A DNA stretch of 33,653 nt from CAYYNP01 sp964472545 (GCA_964472545.1 CAYYNP010000078.1:1-33653); one strand, 5' to 3'; counted from the first letter of the stretch, positions 1-8,917 are shown. Numbers and translations: made by a program. The notes: generated by a model from the sequence alone, not told the origin.

Positions 1-903
1 GACTGTTGCTTAGCTGGACCACGGTTTTGTGCCAAACCCGTTGAAACAAAACAGTTGGTGTTGCTATTGCTCTTGGGGTTCGCGTTCCTCTTGTTCACCC
101 CCGCCACTGGCGGACGTGGGCGAGGCTGGCGCGATGAAGGCCCGTCGTGCCCGAACAACCTGCACCGAGTTGCGCTGGCCTTGGCACTCTACCACGGCGA
201 ACACGGCTGCTTCCCGCCGGCGTTCGTGGCCGACCAGAACGGCCGCCCGATGCACAGTTGGCGGGTGTTGATCTTGCCGTACTTGAGCGAGCAGGCGCTG
301 CACGCCCGTTACAAGTTTGACGAGCCCTGGGACGGGCCCAACAATCGGCAACTGGCCGACGAGATGCCCGCTGTCTACGCATGCCCGAACGCCACGCCGG
401 ACACGTCGACCACGAACTACGTCGCGGTTGTGGGGCCGCAGACCGTTTGGCCGGGCAGCGAATCGCGGAGCCGGGAGGACGCAACGGACGGGCCCGAGTG
501 GACCGTGCTGCTGGCCGAGACCGCCAACGCGAACGTACACTGGATGGAGCCGCGCGACCTCACGTTCGACGAGGCGTGCCGGCCGATCAACTCCGCCACC
601 GGCGCGAGTATGTCCGGCCTACATGCCAGCGAGGACCACCACTTCTGGCATGGCGAACAAGGTGTCTACGTCGCGCTGGCCAACGGCTGGTTGAGGTTCT
701 TGCCGCAGGGGACGCCGCCGCACAGGCTCGAAGCCCTGTTGACCGCCGACGGCGCCGATACGGCTGAGTTTACGGAACCGAAAGGCTGGGGATTGAAGTG
801 GGGCAACTGCGTGGGCTCCCTGGTCCTGGTAACGTCGCTGCTGGCGTTTTTCTGCTGTGTGTTGTACAGCGCGACGAGACACCATGACTTCCCAGAGGAG
901 TAA
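1..903 (+). CDS. DUF1559-family protein, 5' end outside the window
   Basis: The reading frame is open from base 1, so the gene probably begins upstream of the window. A TTG at 55 is the first in-window start candidate, but it falls inside what looks like a membrane helix (a run of Leu/Val/Phe, bases 52-105). That helix lines up with the last N-terminal helix of the next gene, which supports truncation by the window. The soluble domain carries the landmarks shared with its neighbour: a Cys-x-Asn-Asn-Leu start, PMHSWRVL-LPYL, EPWDGPNNR-LADE and VHWMEPRDL. These fit the planctomycete DUF1559 family, whose role is unknown but which is often secreted or pilin-like. A second hydrophobic helix near the C-terminus (about 810-870) gives an unusual two-ended membrane anchoring. 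The next gene starts 14 bp downstream, so the two are probably co-transcribed. Confidence 0.8.
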   Translation, partial: DCCLAGPRFCAKPVETKQLVLLLLLGFAFLLFTPATGGRGRGWRDEGPSCPNNLHRVALALALYHGEHGCFPPAFVADQNGRPMHSWRVLILPYLSEQALHARYKFDEPWDGPNNRQLADEMPAVYACPNATPDTSTTNYVAVVGPQTVWPGSESRSREDATDGPEWTVLLAETANANVHWMEPRDLTFDEACRPINSATGASMSGLHASEDHHFWHGEQGVYVALANGWLRFLPQGTPPHRLEALLTADGADTAEFTEPKGWGLKWGNCVGSLVLVTSLLAFFCCVLYSATRHHDFPEE

Positions 904-917
904 GCGGAGGACTGCCC

Positions 918-1928
918 GTGCTGCAATTCCGCCTGTGGACGTTGCTGTTGGTGTTTGCCGTCGTTTGGTTCTCGATGGTCGTGTTCGGCGTCGAGGGGCT
1001 CGCGATCGGGGCCCTGATCGTTGCGGTGATTGCATGGCTTCGGGCATCCCGCGAAGTGCGGCTGTCAATCGCCGTACCGCTCCTGCCGCTGGCGTGTATG
1101 GCGCTTCTAATCTGGCTGGTTTGGCCTACAATTCCTGGCGGTGGTGGCGGGCCGCGCCGCTGGAGTTGTCTGAACAACCTGAAGGAGATCAGCCGCGCCC
1201 TACACAACTACCACTCTGCTCACGGTCGCCTTCCCCCGGCCTTTCTCGCCGACGCGTCCGGCAAGCCGATGCACAGTTGGCGCGTGCTTCTCCTGCCGTA
1301 CTTGGACGAACAGCCCCTATACGACCGCTACGACCTCGCCGAGCCCTGGGACGGGCCGAACAACCGGGAGCTTGCCGACGAGATTCTCAGCGTCTATCGC
1401 TGTCCGGAGAACGACAAGGCCCCGACGACCAACTACCTGGCCGTGGTCGGGCCCGGGAGCGTGTGGGCGGAGGGGCCTTCGAGCGACGATGATCCTGACG
1501 AGGTTGATTCTAGCGAGGGTTTCACGCTAATGGTGGTGGAAGTTGCCGATTCCGGGGTGCATTGGATGGAGCCGCGCGATCTCCCGCTTGACGATGCCGT
1601 CGCGAGGTTGCGCCGCCACGCAAACGCCGGCCGCCGCCACGAAATGCAGCACGGCTTCTTCTATCACAGCGATTGGGGAACCCACGCCGCGGCCGACGAC
1701 TACAGCGTCCAGTTCCTTCGCGATGGGCTCCCCGAGGCAACTCTACAAGCGCTGTTGACTCGAGGTGCCGATAAGGGCGACACTAAAGGTGCATTGTACT
1801 CCCAGAGGCGTTTCCACTGGGCCCACGCGCTGGCGGTGGCCGCTCTGATTGTATCCGTGATCATGCTCTTCCGCCCCGCCCTCCGCAGGGCGCCCCACCA
1901 ACCAAGCCGCCGTGCCGGCGGCAGCTAA
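918..1928 (+). CDS. DUF1559-family protein, tandem paralogue
   Basis: This 336-aa protein starts at GTG 918, with a GGAGG ribosome-binding site at 906-910. The first roughly 80 residues hold two or three hydrophobic helices and a Gly-rich linker. The DUF1559-like domain (about residues 88-300) shares PMHSWRVLLLPYL, EPWDGPNNRELADE and VHWMEPRDL with the preceding gene, so the pair arose by tandem duplication. A C-terminal helix (about residues 300-320) is followed by a basic tail. DUF1559 proteins are abundant in Planctomycetes and often have a prepilin-like N-terminus. Here the N-terminus is multi-spanning instead, so a pilin role is not supported. The function is unknown; a membrane-tethered extracytoplasmic domain is the most that can be inferred. 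Confidence 0.88.
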   Translation: MLQFRLWTLLLVFAVVWFSMVVFGVEGLAIGALIVAVIAWLRASREVRLSIAVPLLPLACMALLIWLVWPTIPGGGGGPRRWSCLNNLKEISRALHNYHSAHGRLPPAFLADASGKPMHSWRVLLLPYLDEQPLYDRYDLAEPWDGPNNRELADEILSVYRCPENDKAPTTNYLAVVGPGSVWAEGPSSDDDPDEVDSSEGFTLMVVEVADSGVHWMEPRDLPLDDAVARLRRHANAGRRHEMQHGFFYHSDWGTHAAADDYSVQFLRDGLPEATLQALLTRGADKGDTKGALYSQRRFHWAHALAVAALIVSVIMLFRPALRRAPHQPSRRAGGS

Positions 1929-1940
1929 ACGAGACCGATC

Positions 1941-1968
1941 ACTCCCAACTCCCAACTCCCAACTCCCC
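1941..1968. repeat. 7-bp tandem repeat (ACTCCCA) x4
   Basis: Four adjacent copies of ACTCCCA lie here, the last ending in C instead of A. They fill the short gap between the second DUF1559 gene and the MBL-fold gene, immediately upstream of the latter's ATG. A slippage-prone simple repeat at this place could alter spacing to the start, but no function is shown. Confidence 0.85.
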
Positions 1969-1984
1969 CCACTCACCACTCTCC

Positions 1985-2935
1985 ATGTTCCACTGGGAAG
2001 ACGGCCTAAAGCTCACCAAAGCCGACCTCGCCGTCGACTTCCGCCGCCGTCAGCCGCGGGCGTTCATCTCGCACGCCCATGCCGACCACATGGCACGGCA
2101 CGAATACGCGCTCTGCACGCCGGAGACGTCGGCCTTGTATCAGTTCCGGCTGGGGCGGCGGCGGACGCTCGAGATGAAGCTGCGCGAGCCGATCGAGTGG
2201 GGCGGGTTGCGGCTGACGGCCTTTCCGGCCGGGCACTGTCTCGGCTCGGCCATGCTGCTGGCCGAAGACGGCGATCGGTCGCTGTTGTATACGGGCGATT
2301 TCAAGCTGGGCCCTTCGGCCACGGCCGAGGAGGCCGAGCTGCCGCACGCCGAGTTGATGGTGTTGGAGAGCACCTTCGGCACGCCCTCCTATCGGCTGCC
2401 GCCGCGCGAGGAAGTGATCGGCCGGTTGCGAGAACTCGTCCGCCGGCTGCTGACCGACGGCCGCACGCCGGTGGTGGTGGCTTACGTGCTGGGCAAAGCC
2501 CAAGAGGTCACCAAGCTACTGACCGACGACGGGATTCCCGTCTTGCAGCATCGGCACATACACGAGGTCAGCCAGGTCTACGAGGCGTGTGGCATGCCGT
2601 TGGGACGATACGCGCGGTTCGAGGGCCGCGTCGAGCCCGGCTGGGCTCTGATCGTGCCGCCGAATACGCCGCCGTTGGACGACGTGCCCGGCGAAGTCCG
2701 CATTGCCGTGACCGGTTGGGCCATGGACCAGCGCACGAAGCACCGGCTGCGCGTCGACCACGCCGTGCCGCTCTCCGACCACGCCGGCTACGACGAGTTG
2801 TTCGAGGCCGTCGAGCGAGTTGGCCCGAAGAAGGTCTATTGCACCCACGGCCCGAAGGAGTTCGTCGATCGGCTCTGCGAAGCCGGACACGACGCCCGGC
2901 CGCTGGGACGGGCGAAGCAGGGGAGGTTGTTTTAG
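1985..2935 (+). CDS. MBL-fold metallo-hydrolase, SNM1/ligase-associated exonuclease-like
   Basis: This 316-aa protein has the metallo-beta-lactamase fold signature HAHADH (His30, His32, Asp34, His35), a GHCLGSAM segment that may supply a further metal-binding His, and TGDFK with the bridging Asp at 105. LEST-FG follows, and the C-terminal half carries VVVAYVLGKAQE and VTGWAMD. The layout is that of nucleases related to SNM1/Pso2 and to the ligase-associated DNA exonuclease group, which process DNA or RNA ends in the cytoplasm. No signal peptide is present. No DNA ligase gene adjoins it in this window, so the ligase-associated label is by resemblance only. The ATG at 1985 has no clear ribosome-binding site; the tandem repeat lies just ahead of it. 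The gene converges with the oxidoreductase on the other strand. Confidence 0.85.
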   Translation: MFHWEDGLKLTKADLAVDFRRRQPRAFISHAHADHMARHEYALCTPETSALYQFRLGRRRTLEMKLREPIEWGGLRLTAFPAGHCLGSAMLLAEDGDRSLLYTGDFKLGPSATAEEAELPHAELMVLESTFGTPSYRLPPREEVIGRLRELVRRLLTDGRTPVVVAYVLGKAQEVTKLLTDDGIPVLQHRHIHEVSQVYEACGMPLGRYARFEGRVEPGWALIVPPNTPPLDDVPGEVRIAVTGWAMDQRTKHRLRVDHAVPLSDHAGYDELFEAVERVGPKKVYCTHGPKEFVDRLCEAGHDARPLGRAKQGRLF

Positions 2936-3012
2936 TGGGGAATGGGGAGTGTACGTCGCGCTTGCAGACGGCGCGTTGCTGTTGGCGTTTGATTTCGAGC
3001 GACGTCGCGACT

Positions 3013-4356
3013 CTACAAACTCCAACCGTCGCGGTACGGCCGGGCAACCAGCGGCGCGGCCTCGGGGCAGTTCATCGCTTGCATCTTTTCCGCGTCCCAC
3101 TCAATCCGCCGCCCCAGTCGCAAGGCCACGTTGCCCAACAGCGCCATTTCGGTGAGCCGGGCGGCATACTCGAAGTTCGACTTCGTCGGCGGACCGCCTT
3201 TGCAGGCCTCGATCCATTCGCGGTGATGATCCGCCCCGGGCGTCGCCTCGACGATGGCGGCCACGTCCCGATTGTCGCGAAACTTGGCCTGCGGCAACAA
3301 CTCCCAGGCGGTGCCGGTGTCGTTGGTTTGGTAGAACTTGCCCTTCTCGCCGATCAGCAATGCCCCGCTCTTGGTCAGCGGCAGCCCGTCGAGCCACTCT
3401 TGCGGCGGCCGCTTGCCGCCGTGGGCAAAACCGTCGTACCACGTCAGCTTCACCGGCGGCCGCTCGCCGCGGGCAGGAAACTCCCAACGCACGATGCTCC
3501 ATTTCGGATAGGTCTCATCGTTCATGGGGAAGCTTTCCGCCTCGATACTCGTGGGGTCCTCGAGCTTCATCGCCCAGGCCGCCACGTTCATCGTGTGGCA
3601 GCCCATGTCGCCCAGCGCCCCGCTGCCAAACTCCTGCCACATCCGCCAGCGGCCGGGAAGGTACGCCGGATGATAGGGCCGCTTCGGCGCCGGCCCCAGC
3701 CAAAGGTCCCAATCGAGCCCGGCCGGAACTGCCGGCGTGTCCTGCGGGCGGTCTTCGCCCTGAGCCCAGCCGTTCCAGGGGCGGTCGCTCCAAACGTGGA
3801 TCTCGCGGACCTTGCCGATCAGCCCCGCCTGCAACACCTTGACCCCGCTGCGCAAACCGGCCGAGGCCGTTCCCTGGTTGCCCATCTGCGTGGCCACCTT
3901 GTGCCGGGCGGCCGTGCGGCGGACCACGCGGGCCTCTTCCACGCACCAGGTCAGCGGCTTTTCACAGTAGCAGTGCTTGCCCATCTTCATGGCCGCCACG
4001 CTGGCCACGGCGTGCGTGTGGTCGGGCGTGCTGACGACCACGGCGTCGATCTGCTTCTCCATCTCGTCGAGCATCTTGCGGAAGTCGCGATACCGCTTGG
4101 CCCGCGGAAACGCCGCAAACGCCCCGCCCGCCCGACGGTCGTCGACGTCGCACAGCGCAACGATATTCTCGCCGCTGACCCCTTGCAGGTTGGCCCCTCC
4201 ACGTCCGCCGGGGCCGATCAGCGCGATGTTGAGCTTCTCGTTGGGCGATCGACAAGCGCCGAAGCCCGGAGCGCCAAACGTCCCGGCCATAGCAGCCGCC
4301 GAACCGCCCAGGACCGTTTGCCGAAGAAACCGCCGACGGGTGAACTTGCTGGCCAT
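3013..4356 (-). CDS. Gfo/Idh/MocA-family oxidoreductase, Tat-exported
   Basis: This 447-aa NAD(P)-dependent oxidoreductase starts at ATG 4356, preceded by a GAGGAG ribosome-binding site. The longer open frame upstream to 4671 lacks coding character and the Tat signal is placed correctly at this ATG. Residues 5-30 form a twin-arginine signal (RRRFLRQTVLGGSAAA). A Rossmann nucleotide-binding loop with Gly-x-Gly-Gly-x-Gly spacing follows (IALIGPGGRGG), then the family motif CEKPL near residue 130 and the C-terminal substrate domain. The family oxidises or reduces sugars, inositols or related polyols, and planctomycetes carry many exported copies that probably act on periplasmic carbohydrates. 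The exact substrate cannot be told from sequence. The gene appears to be transcribed alone. Confidence 0.9.
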   Translation of the reverse strand: MASKFTRRRFLRQTVLGGSAAAMAGTFGAPGFGACRSPNEKLNIALIGPGGRGGANLQGVSGENIVALCDVDDRRAGGAFAAFPRAKRYRDFRKMLDEMEKQIDAVVVSTPDHTHAVASVAAMKMGKHCYCEKPLTWCVEEARVVRRTAARHKVATQMGNQGTASAGLRSGVKVLQAGLIGKVREIHVWSDRPWNGWAQGEDRPQDTPAVPAGLDWDLWLGPAPKRPYHPAYLPGRWRMWQEFGSGALGDMGCHTMNVAAWAMKLEDPTSIEAESFPMNDETYPKWSIVRWEFPARGERPPVKLTWYDGFAHGGKRPPQEWLDGLPLTKSGALLIGEKGKFYQTNDTGTAWELLPQAKFRDNRDVAAIVEATPGADHHREWIEACKGGPPTKSNFEYAARLTEMALLGNVALRLGRRIEWDAEKMQAMNCPEAAPLVARPYRDGWSL

Positions 4357-4475
4357 GATCGAACTCCTCGGGGATAGGATCGAGACAACGCCGCCAACTC
4401 CGCAGTCCGGCGACAATCTGGGCCGACGTGCAACATCGTAGCAGCCTGGATCTACGAAGGCAACGCGCCCGTTCC

Positions 4476-4511
4476 GGGGCACCGCTGCGCTTTGCCCCGA
4501 CCACCCGGTGG
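4476..4511. repeat. Interspersed GC-rich repeat, copy 1
   Basis: This 36-bp stretch matches 31192-31227 at 33 of 36 positions. It ends 3 bp before the stop-codon end of the small gene on the minus strand, so it lies in that gene's 3' flank. It looks like one arm of a REP-type element. A role in transcript ending or stability is possible but not shown. Confidence 0.7.
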
Positions 4512-4513
4512 GG

Positions 4514-4894
4514 TCATTGTTCTCCGCGGAACAGGTCCCGCAATCGCTCCCAGGCGCTGCGGGCGTCGGCGTCGGTGGTGGCTTCGAGCTGCCGGCATAG
4601 CGCATCGCCGGCCGCCTCGGCGGCGTCGGGGTCGAGGCCCTCTTCGGCATACCGCTCGTCGATCCACCCATGCACCTTCTGCCGCTGCAATTCGCTATAC
4701 CGCTTCAACTCATAAAGCCACGGCAGCCCAATATGCACCAGCACGTACCGAACCACCGGAAACATCAACGCCACGACGGCGGCCTCCGTCATCGGCCCAA
4801 ACTGCTTCGGGCCACCCGCCGATGCTGCGCGGCGGATGGGTTCGGACAAGAGAGGGTCGGCGAACACGTGTTGTTGGAATTGGTCGCGGTCCAT
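4514..4894 (-). CDS. Small hypothetical protein downstream of the CHAT protease
   Basis: This 126-aa protein matches no family I can name. The ATG at 4894 follows a GGGAG ribosome-binding site. A polar N-terminus (residues 1-36) precedes a strongly hydrophobic stretch (about 38-64: Ala/Val/Leu/Phe/Ile with Pro and Trp), then a charged alpha-helical C-terminal half rich in Glu, Arg and Ala. The hydrophobic stretch is broken by Arg and His, so it may be a re-entrant or amphipathic membrane helix and not a simple spanning one. The gene begins 76 bp after the CHAT-STAND-TPR gene on the same strand, so co-transcription is likely. Possible roles are a membrane-acting substrate or effector released by the protease, or an unrelated passenger. 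Sequence alone does not decide. Confidence 0.75.
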   Translation of the reverse strand: MDRDQFQQHVFADPLLSEPIRRAASAGGPKQFGPMTEAAVVALMFPVVRYVLVHIGLPWLYELKRYSELQRQKVHGWIDERYAEEGLDPDAAEAAGDALCRQLEATTDADARSAWERLRDLFRGEQ

Positions 4895-4970
4895 GCGTGT
4901 CTCCCTTTGCAGTTGCTGGTTGTGGCATTCTGCCCGTGCGCTTTCCCGGTCGGGAGAAGTCGGACGAGAG

Positions 4971-7900
4971 TTAGGAGGAGCTAAGCCGCTCGATCTCTGC
5001 CAACAGTTGTCGCGTCTTCTTGATCATATTGGCTGCGCCGTCGCCGTACGGCTCGAAGTCCTGAAGTGCGGCCAGTGCATACTCGCGGGCGTCGTCCAGC
5101 CGGTCGGTTCGAGCTAGCGCAACCGCGACGTTGAGGCGAGTCCGCCCGGCACCGTAACGGTTGCCAGCGTCCAGAAGGCGGATTGCCTTCCTGAAGTGCG
5201 GCAGGGCCCGGTCCATGTCGCCAGAATTCTGGTAAACTGCGCCGAGTTGATTGTGCGTTACGGCCAGATCGTCGACGGCATCCTCTGGAAGCAACTCCAG
5301 CGATTGTCGGTAGGAGGCCAACGCCGCGTTCAGGTGTTTGAGGAGATCGGCCTCTGCGTGCCCGGCGGCGCGCGCTTCGTTAAAGCGCTCTAGGGCTAGC
5401 GTGCCGAGCTGCCCGAAACTCCGCGCTCGTCCCAGCCCGTCGCCCTTTGGCCAGAGTTGCAGGCTTCGGTCGTACCAACGCTCAGCCTCATTGAGGTCGC
5501 GAAGTTGTGCCAGATCCATGTAGGCATGACCCAACGTGAATGCACACGTGGCCACACCGGACCGTGCGCCAATGATGTCCGCGAGTTCCATCGATTCGTG
5601 GTACGCCTCGACACAGGTGTGTTCCTTGCGTTCACGTTGAATGTCTCCCAGTTTGTGTAACGAAGTGGCCAGCGTTCGGACTACGCGCTGCTCAGCGCTC
5701 GTCAGTTCGTCCACGATCTGCCTGAAGCAGTCTGGCAACGTGTTCGCTTGGCGGGTCTGCCCTTCGTTCGTTGACATCCTGTCCGCAACGGCTTCGTCCT
5801 CGGCGGTCCGATGCACGACCTGCTCAGCCCGGCGCCGAGCCCATTCAACGCAAACTCGCTGCAGCCGCTCGGCCTCCGCCCACTGCCGCTCTTCCTCCGC
5901 CAACTGAACACGGTATTCACTCCAGACCGGCCAGTCCTCTTCGCGGCCTGGAAGGGGGCCGTCTGTGGCTGCGTCCACGAAGTCGTGTGTGATCTCTCTG
6001 ACTAGTCGCGCCCATTCAGCGCGGCAACCCGTGTGGCGGTAGAACGCTCGCAAGCCCTGCATTGTACCGGTCACAGAGCGCCACCATTCGTGTGAGCAAG
6101 CCAACCGGCCGGCATGCAGCAAATTGGCCTCTTCGGCTCTCAGAGCAGAAACCACATTCCGATGGCCTTCGCAGTAGGCCATGTGGTAGTCGCTGCCTAA
6201 CTGGCCCATTGCCTCGGCGAAAGTGCGAGCGACGCCATTCCCGAGGGCGTGGCTCTCAGGTCCCAGGCCGGTTTGGGGGCCGTTGTCGGGAGAAGTCGAC
6301 TGGGACGGGAAATGCCGGTCGAAGAGGTCCTTGAAGAACCACGGCAGCGCAGGGTGGATCGTGTAGTAGCCGCCGCCGTGGGGGGAGAGCAGGCCGATCT
6401 CGGCCGCCTGATCCAGCAGTACTGTGCCGGCCTCGTGTGTTAGACCGCGTATCGGAGACAAGCACTTGAAATCTGCATCCCCATTTGCATACGAATTCAC
6501 ATGATCTGCAAACTCGGGGGAGCCCATGAGTCGCAGCGCACGGACATCCACGAAGCCCTGGAAGAGGTGCAACAGGGCCAGTTGCTTTCGCTCGGCTTCG
6601 GTGAAGGCGTGCTCAAAACCGTAGCTTAGCGAGGCGCCGAGGGAGCCAGTGCGGCCTTCGGATGCTTCGTCGGTGAAGCGGGCCTCGCCGGCGCGGAGTT
6701 GGGCGACGAAGTGCTCGATCTGAGCTTTCGTCTCGAGGCCGTCGCGCAGGGCCTGGCCGACGAGCACGGTGATCGTCAGCGGGTTGCCGGCGGTGAAGCG
6801 GAGCAGGGGGCGCCAGTCGGCCACGTTGTGGAGGCGGTTGCCGGCGGCCCTCTTGGCGATCTCCCGGGCGAGTTGGACGCGCTCTTGCATGGGCATCGGC
6901 CCCACGGCAATCCGATGCGGCAGGTTGTCGCCCAGCCAGCAGCGCTCGTCGCGGCGGCTGGTCAGCAGGAAGCGGGCCCGGGTCTGCCGGGCGTCGCGAA
7001 GGAAATCGGCCAACTCCTGCTGCTCGGCCGGCGTGTAGGCCGATTCGCTGCCGGCGGGAAACCCGGCCACCGGCTCGACGTTGTCCCAGATCCAGAAGAC
7101 GGGAACCTGCCGAAGCACGTCCAGCGCAACTTTCCGCCGTTGGTCGTCGTCCAACGCCAGCCAATTCACGCCCGCTTGCTCCAGCGACGGCCCGAAGAGT
7201 TGGCCGATGCGGTCGAGCACCCGCGGCAGCGGCATGTGGTGCTCGAAGGTGGTGAACAGCACGGGCCCCTGCACGCCGCCGGTGGCCGCGTACCAGCGGG
7301 CAAACTCGGCGGCAGTGGCCGTCTTGCCGCTGCCGGCGTAGGCGTGCAAGAGCACGATCTGGTGGGCGTCGAACGCCCGATCGAGCGCCAGCAGGACCTC
7401 GTCGCGGCCGAAGAAACCGGCGTCGGGCGGCCGCGGCAGGGCCTCGTCGAGCGAGCCCCGCTCGGCGGCCGAGGTGGCGTCGTCCAACGTGATCGCCAGC
7501 GGGGCTTCGTCATCCGGCCGCGGAAAGAGCCCGATCGGAGCCGCCTCGTAGACCACCGGCACGCACCAATCCTGCAACGGCCTGGGCTCCGATGCGATCT
7601 CGCGCATCGGCTCGGCCGCGAGTTGCTTGCGGCCCAGAGTGACCGCTTCGCCCAGCGTATGGCCGCGGGCCAAGGCGGCGTAGAGATTGGCGACGAACTG
7701 GGCGGCGGTGACCACGTAGACGTTGTAGCGCATGGCCACCACGCCCGCCACGCCGGCGTCGATCACCTCCTGGGCGAACGACCCGTAGGCCCGGATCTGC
7801 CCGTGCGGATCGTCGCCGGCCGCCACGCGCCGCGGCTCGGTGGGGGCCTCGGCGTGGGCGCTGCGGCAGGCGTTGAGCACCAGCACCGGCGCGCCGGTCT

Positions 7901-8831
7901 CGACCAGCACCTCGCTCAGTTCGCGGGCGTCGACCAGCCGCTTGTTGTACGGGCCGTCGGGATCCTCGAAGACGAGATACCCGTGCGTGCCCGGCTCCAC
8001 CGGACGGGGATAGAGGGCCTGCGGCGAGAAGCGGTCGCGGTCGAGCCCGAGCAACTCGGCCAACAGCCGCTGGATCTCGTCTTCCTCCTCGTCCTGCCAG
8101 TTCTCGAAAAGCTGCTGCATGTCGAGATAGGCACCGTGGCCGTCGAAATGGACCACGTGGTACGGCTGGCCGTCGGCGTTGGCCTGGCGCAACACGTCGG
8201 CCAAATGCCCAAACGTGGCCGGCCGCAGCACGTCGAGTTGGAACATCGCCCGGGCTTCATCGCTGAGCCCCTTCAACAGCCGGCTGGCGACGGAGCGGAA
8301 GGGCACGTCGTCGCCGCCGCCGGGCCGGCAGATGACCAGCAGGATGCGGATCGGGCCGGATTCGGTCTGTGGAAGCTCCGGCCGCTGGACGGCCTGGGGC
8401 TGCGCCCGGACGAACGCGGCGGCCCGCAGGGTCAGCGGCACGCCGGTCTTCGGGTCGCGGATCAGTTCCCAGGGGATCGAGGCCGCCTCGGCGACCGAGG
8501 TGATCACTTCGACCTTGGTCTGGTCGAGCCGGCCGCGGAGCACGGCCCAGAGGTCGCGGGCGTCGTCGTTGGCCTGGAAGACCGAGCGGAACAGCCCGGT
8601 GCCCAATTCCACCAGCCGCTCTTCCACCCGGGCGGCGACCTGCGGGCCGGGGTCTTGCGGGTATTGGAGGAAATCCTCCAGGTACCAGCGGAGGTCCTCC
8701 TGATCTTGGGGCGTGGTGGAGAAGTCGAACTCGGCCGCCGCCTCCAGCGGCGCCGTGCCGTCGTCCAGACGCAATTCGACCCGATAGCGATCGTCGCAGA
8801 TCGCCGACTGCCTGATTTGCAGAACCGACAT
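4971..8831 (-). CDS. CHAT-domain protease fused to STAND NTPase and TPR repeats
   Basis: This 1286-aa cytoplasmic protein starts at ATG 8831 (MSVLQIRQ). The open frame runs 33 codons further up, but that part overlaps the promoter candidate. Residues 1-170 form an N-terminal beta-rich region. The CHAT caspase-like domain (about 170-440) has the catalytic His232 in HFDGHG and Cys322 in LNACRSA. A STAND/NB-ARC-type P-loop NTPase follows (about 470-770), with Walker A AYAGSGKT (Lys503), a Walker-B-like WIWDN (Asp583) and an LLTSR sensor. A helical arm leads into TPR repeats (about 1045-1270). All catalytic residues expected of the family are present. Such proteins act as NTP-gated switches in which the repeats sense a trigger and unleash the protease. 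A role in phage defence or programmed cell death is inferred from architecture only. No CRISPR or Cas7-11 component is nearby. Confidence 0.92.
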   Translation of the reverse strand: MSVLQIRQSAICDDRYRVELRLDDGTAPLEAAAEFDFSTTPQDQEDLRWYLEDFLQYPQDPGPQVAARVEERLVELGTGLFRSVFQANDDARDLWAVLRGRLDQTKVEVITSVAEAASIPWELIRDPKTGVPLTLRAAAFVRAQPQAVQRPELPQTESGPIRILLVICRPGGGDDVPFRSVASRLLKGLSDEARAMFQLDVLRPATFGHLADVLRQANADGQPYHVVHFDGHGAYLDMQQLFENWQDEEEDEIQRLLAELLGLDRDRFSPQALYPRPVEPGTHGYLVFEDPDGPYNKRLVDARELSEVLVETGAPVLVLNACRSAHAEAPTEPRRVAAGDDPHGQIRAYGSFAQEVIDAGVAGVVAMRYNVYVVTAAQFVANLYAALARGHTLGEAVTLGRKQLAAEPMREIASEPRPLQDWCVPVVYEAAPIGLFPRPDDEAPLAITLDDATSAAERGSLDEALPRPPDAGFFGRDEVLLALDRAFDAHQIVLLHAYAGSGKTATAAEFARWYAATGGVQGPVLFTTFEHHMPLPRVLDRIGQLFGPSLEQAGVNWLALDDDQRRKVALDVLRQVPVFWIWDNVEPVAGFPAGSESAYTPAEQQELADFLRDARQTRARFLLTSRRDERCWLGDNLPHRIAVGPMPMQERVQLAREIAKRAAGNRLHNVADWRPLLRFTAGNPLTITVLVGQALRDGLETKAQIEHFVAQLRAGEARFTDEASEGRTGSLGASLSYGFEHAFTEAERKQLALLHLFQGFVDVRALRLMGSPEFADHVNSYANGDADFKCLSPIRGLTHEAGTVLLDQAAEIGLLSPHGGGYYTIHPALPWFFKDLFDRHFPSQSTSPDNGPQTGLGPESHALGNGVARTFAEAMGQLGSDYHMAYCEGHRNVVSALRAEEANLLHAGRLACSHEWWRSVTGTMQGLRAFYRHTGCRAEWARLVREITHDFVDAATDGPLPGREEDWPVWSEYRVQLAEEERQWAEAERLQRVCVEWARRRAEQVVHRTAEDEAVADRMSTNEGQTRQANTLPDCFRQIVDELTSAEQRVVRTLATSLHKLGDIQRERKEHTCVEAYHESMELADIIGARSGVATCAFTLGHAYMDLAQLRDLNEAERWYDRSLQLWPKGDGLGRARSFGQLGTLALERFNEARAAGHAEADLLKHLNAALASYRQSLELLPEDAVDDLAVTHNQLGAVYQNSGDMDRALPHFRKAIRLLDAGNRYGAGRTRLNVAVALARTDRLDDAREYALAALQDFEPYGDGAANMIKKTRQLLAEIERLSSS

Positions 8832-8886
8832 GGCACGCCCCCCGTAGACTGCCGCATTGGAATGGCCCATTGAAGACGATGGTCCG

Positions 8887-8914
8887 ATTCTAACACACGG
8901 CCGAGGCAACGCAA
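8887..8914 (-). promoter_or_regulatory. Candidate promoter of the CHAT gene
   Basis: Read on the minus strand, a weak -35 TTGCGT (8909-8914) and a good -10 TAGAAT (8887-8892) are separated by 16 bp. This would place the start of transcription near 8880, about 50 nt before the ATG at 8831. The -35 matches consensus at only three of six positions, so this remains tentative. Confidence 0.4.
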
Positions 8915-8917
8915 CCC

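Noticed and set aside
1985..2935. Ligase-associated DNA end-processing operon
   Set aside because: The MBL protein resembles the exonuclease of that system, but no ATP-dependent DNA ligase or helicase gene adjoins it.
1912..4377. A long plus-strand frame (over 800 codons) across the MBL-fold and oxidoreductase genes
   Set aside because: It is antisense to the clear Gfo/Idh/MocA gene and out of frame with the MBL gene. Its translation is Arg/Pro/Ala-rich with no domain, as expected from GC-rich shadow frames.
4971..8831. TPR-CHAT component of a type III-E CRISPR (Craspase) system
   Set aside because: No Cas7-11 (gRAMP), no other cas gene and no CRISPR array are present, and the protein has a STAND NTPase domain that Craspase CHAT lacks.
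6699..8873. A 724-codon plus-strand frame
   Set aside because: It lies entirely opposite the CHAT-STAND gene, whose catalytic motifs are intact. The translation lacks any family signature.
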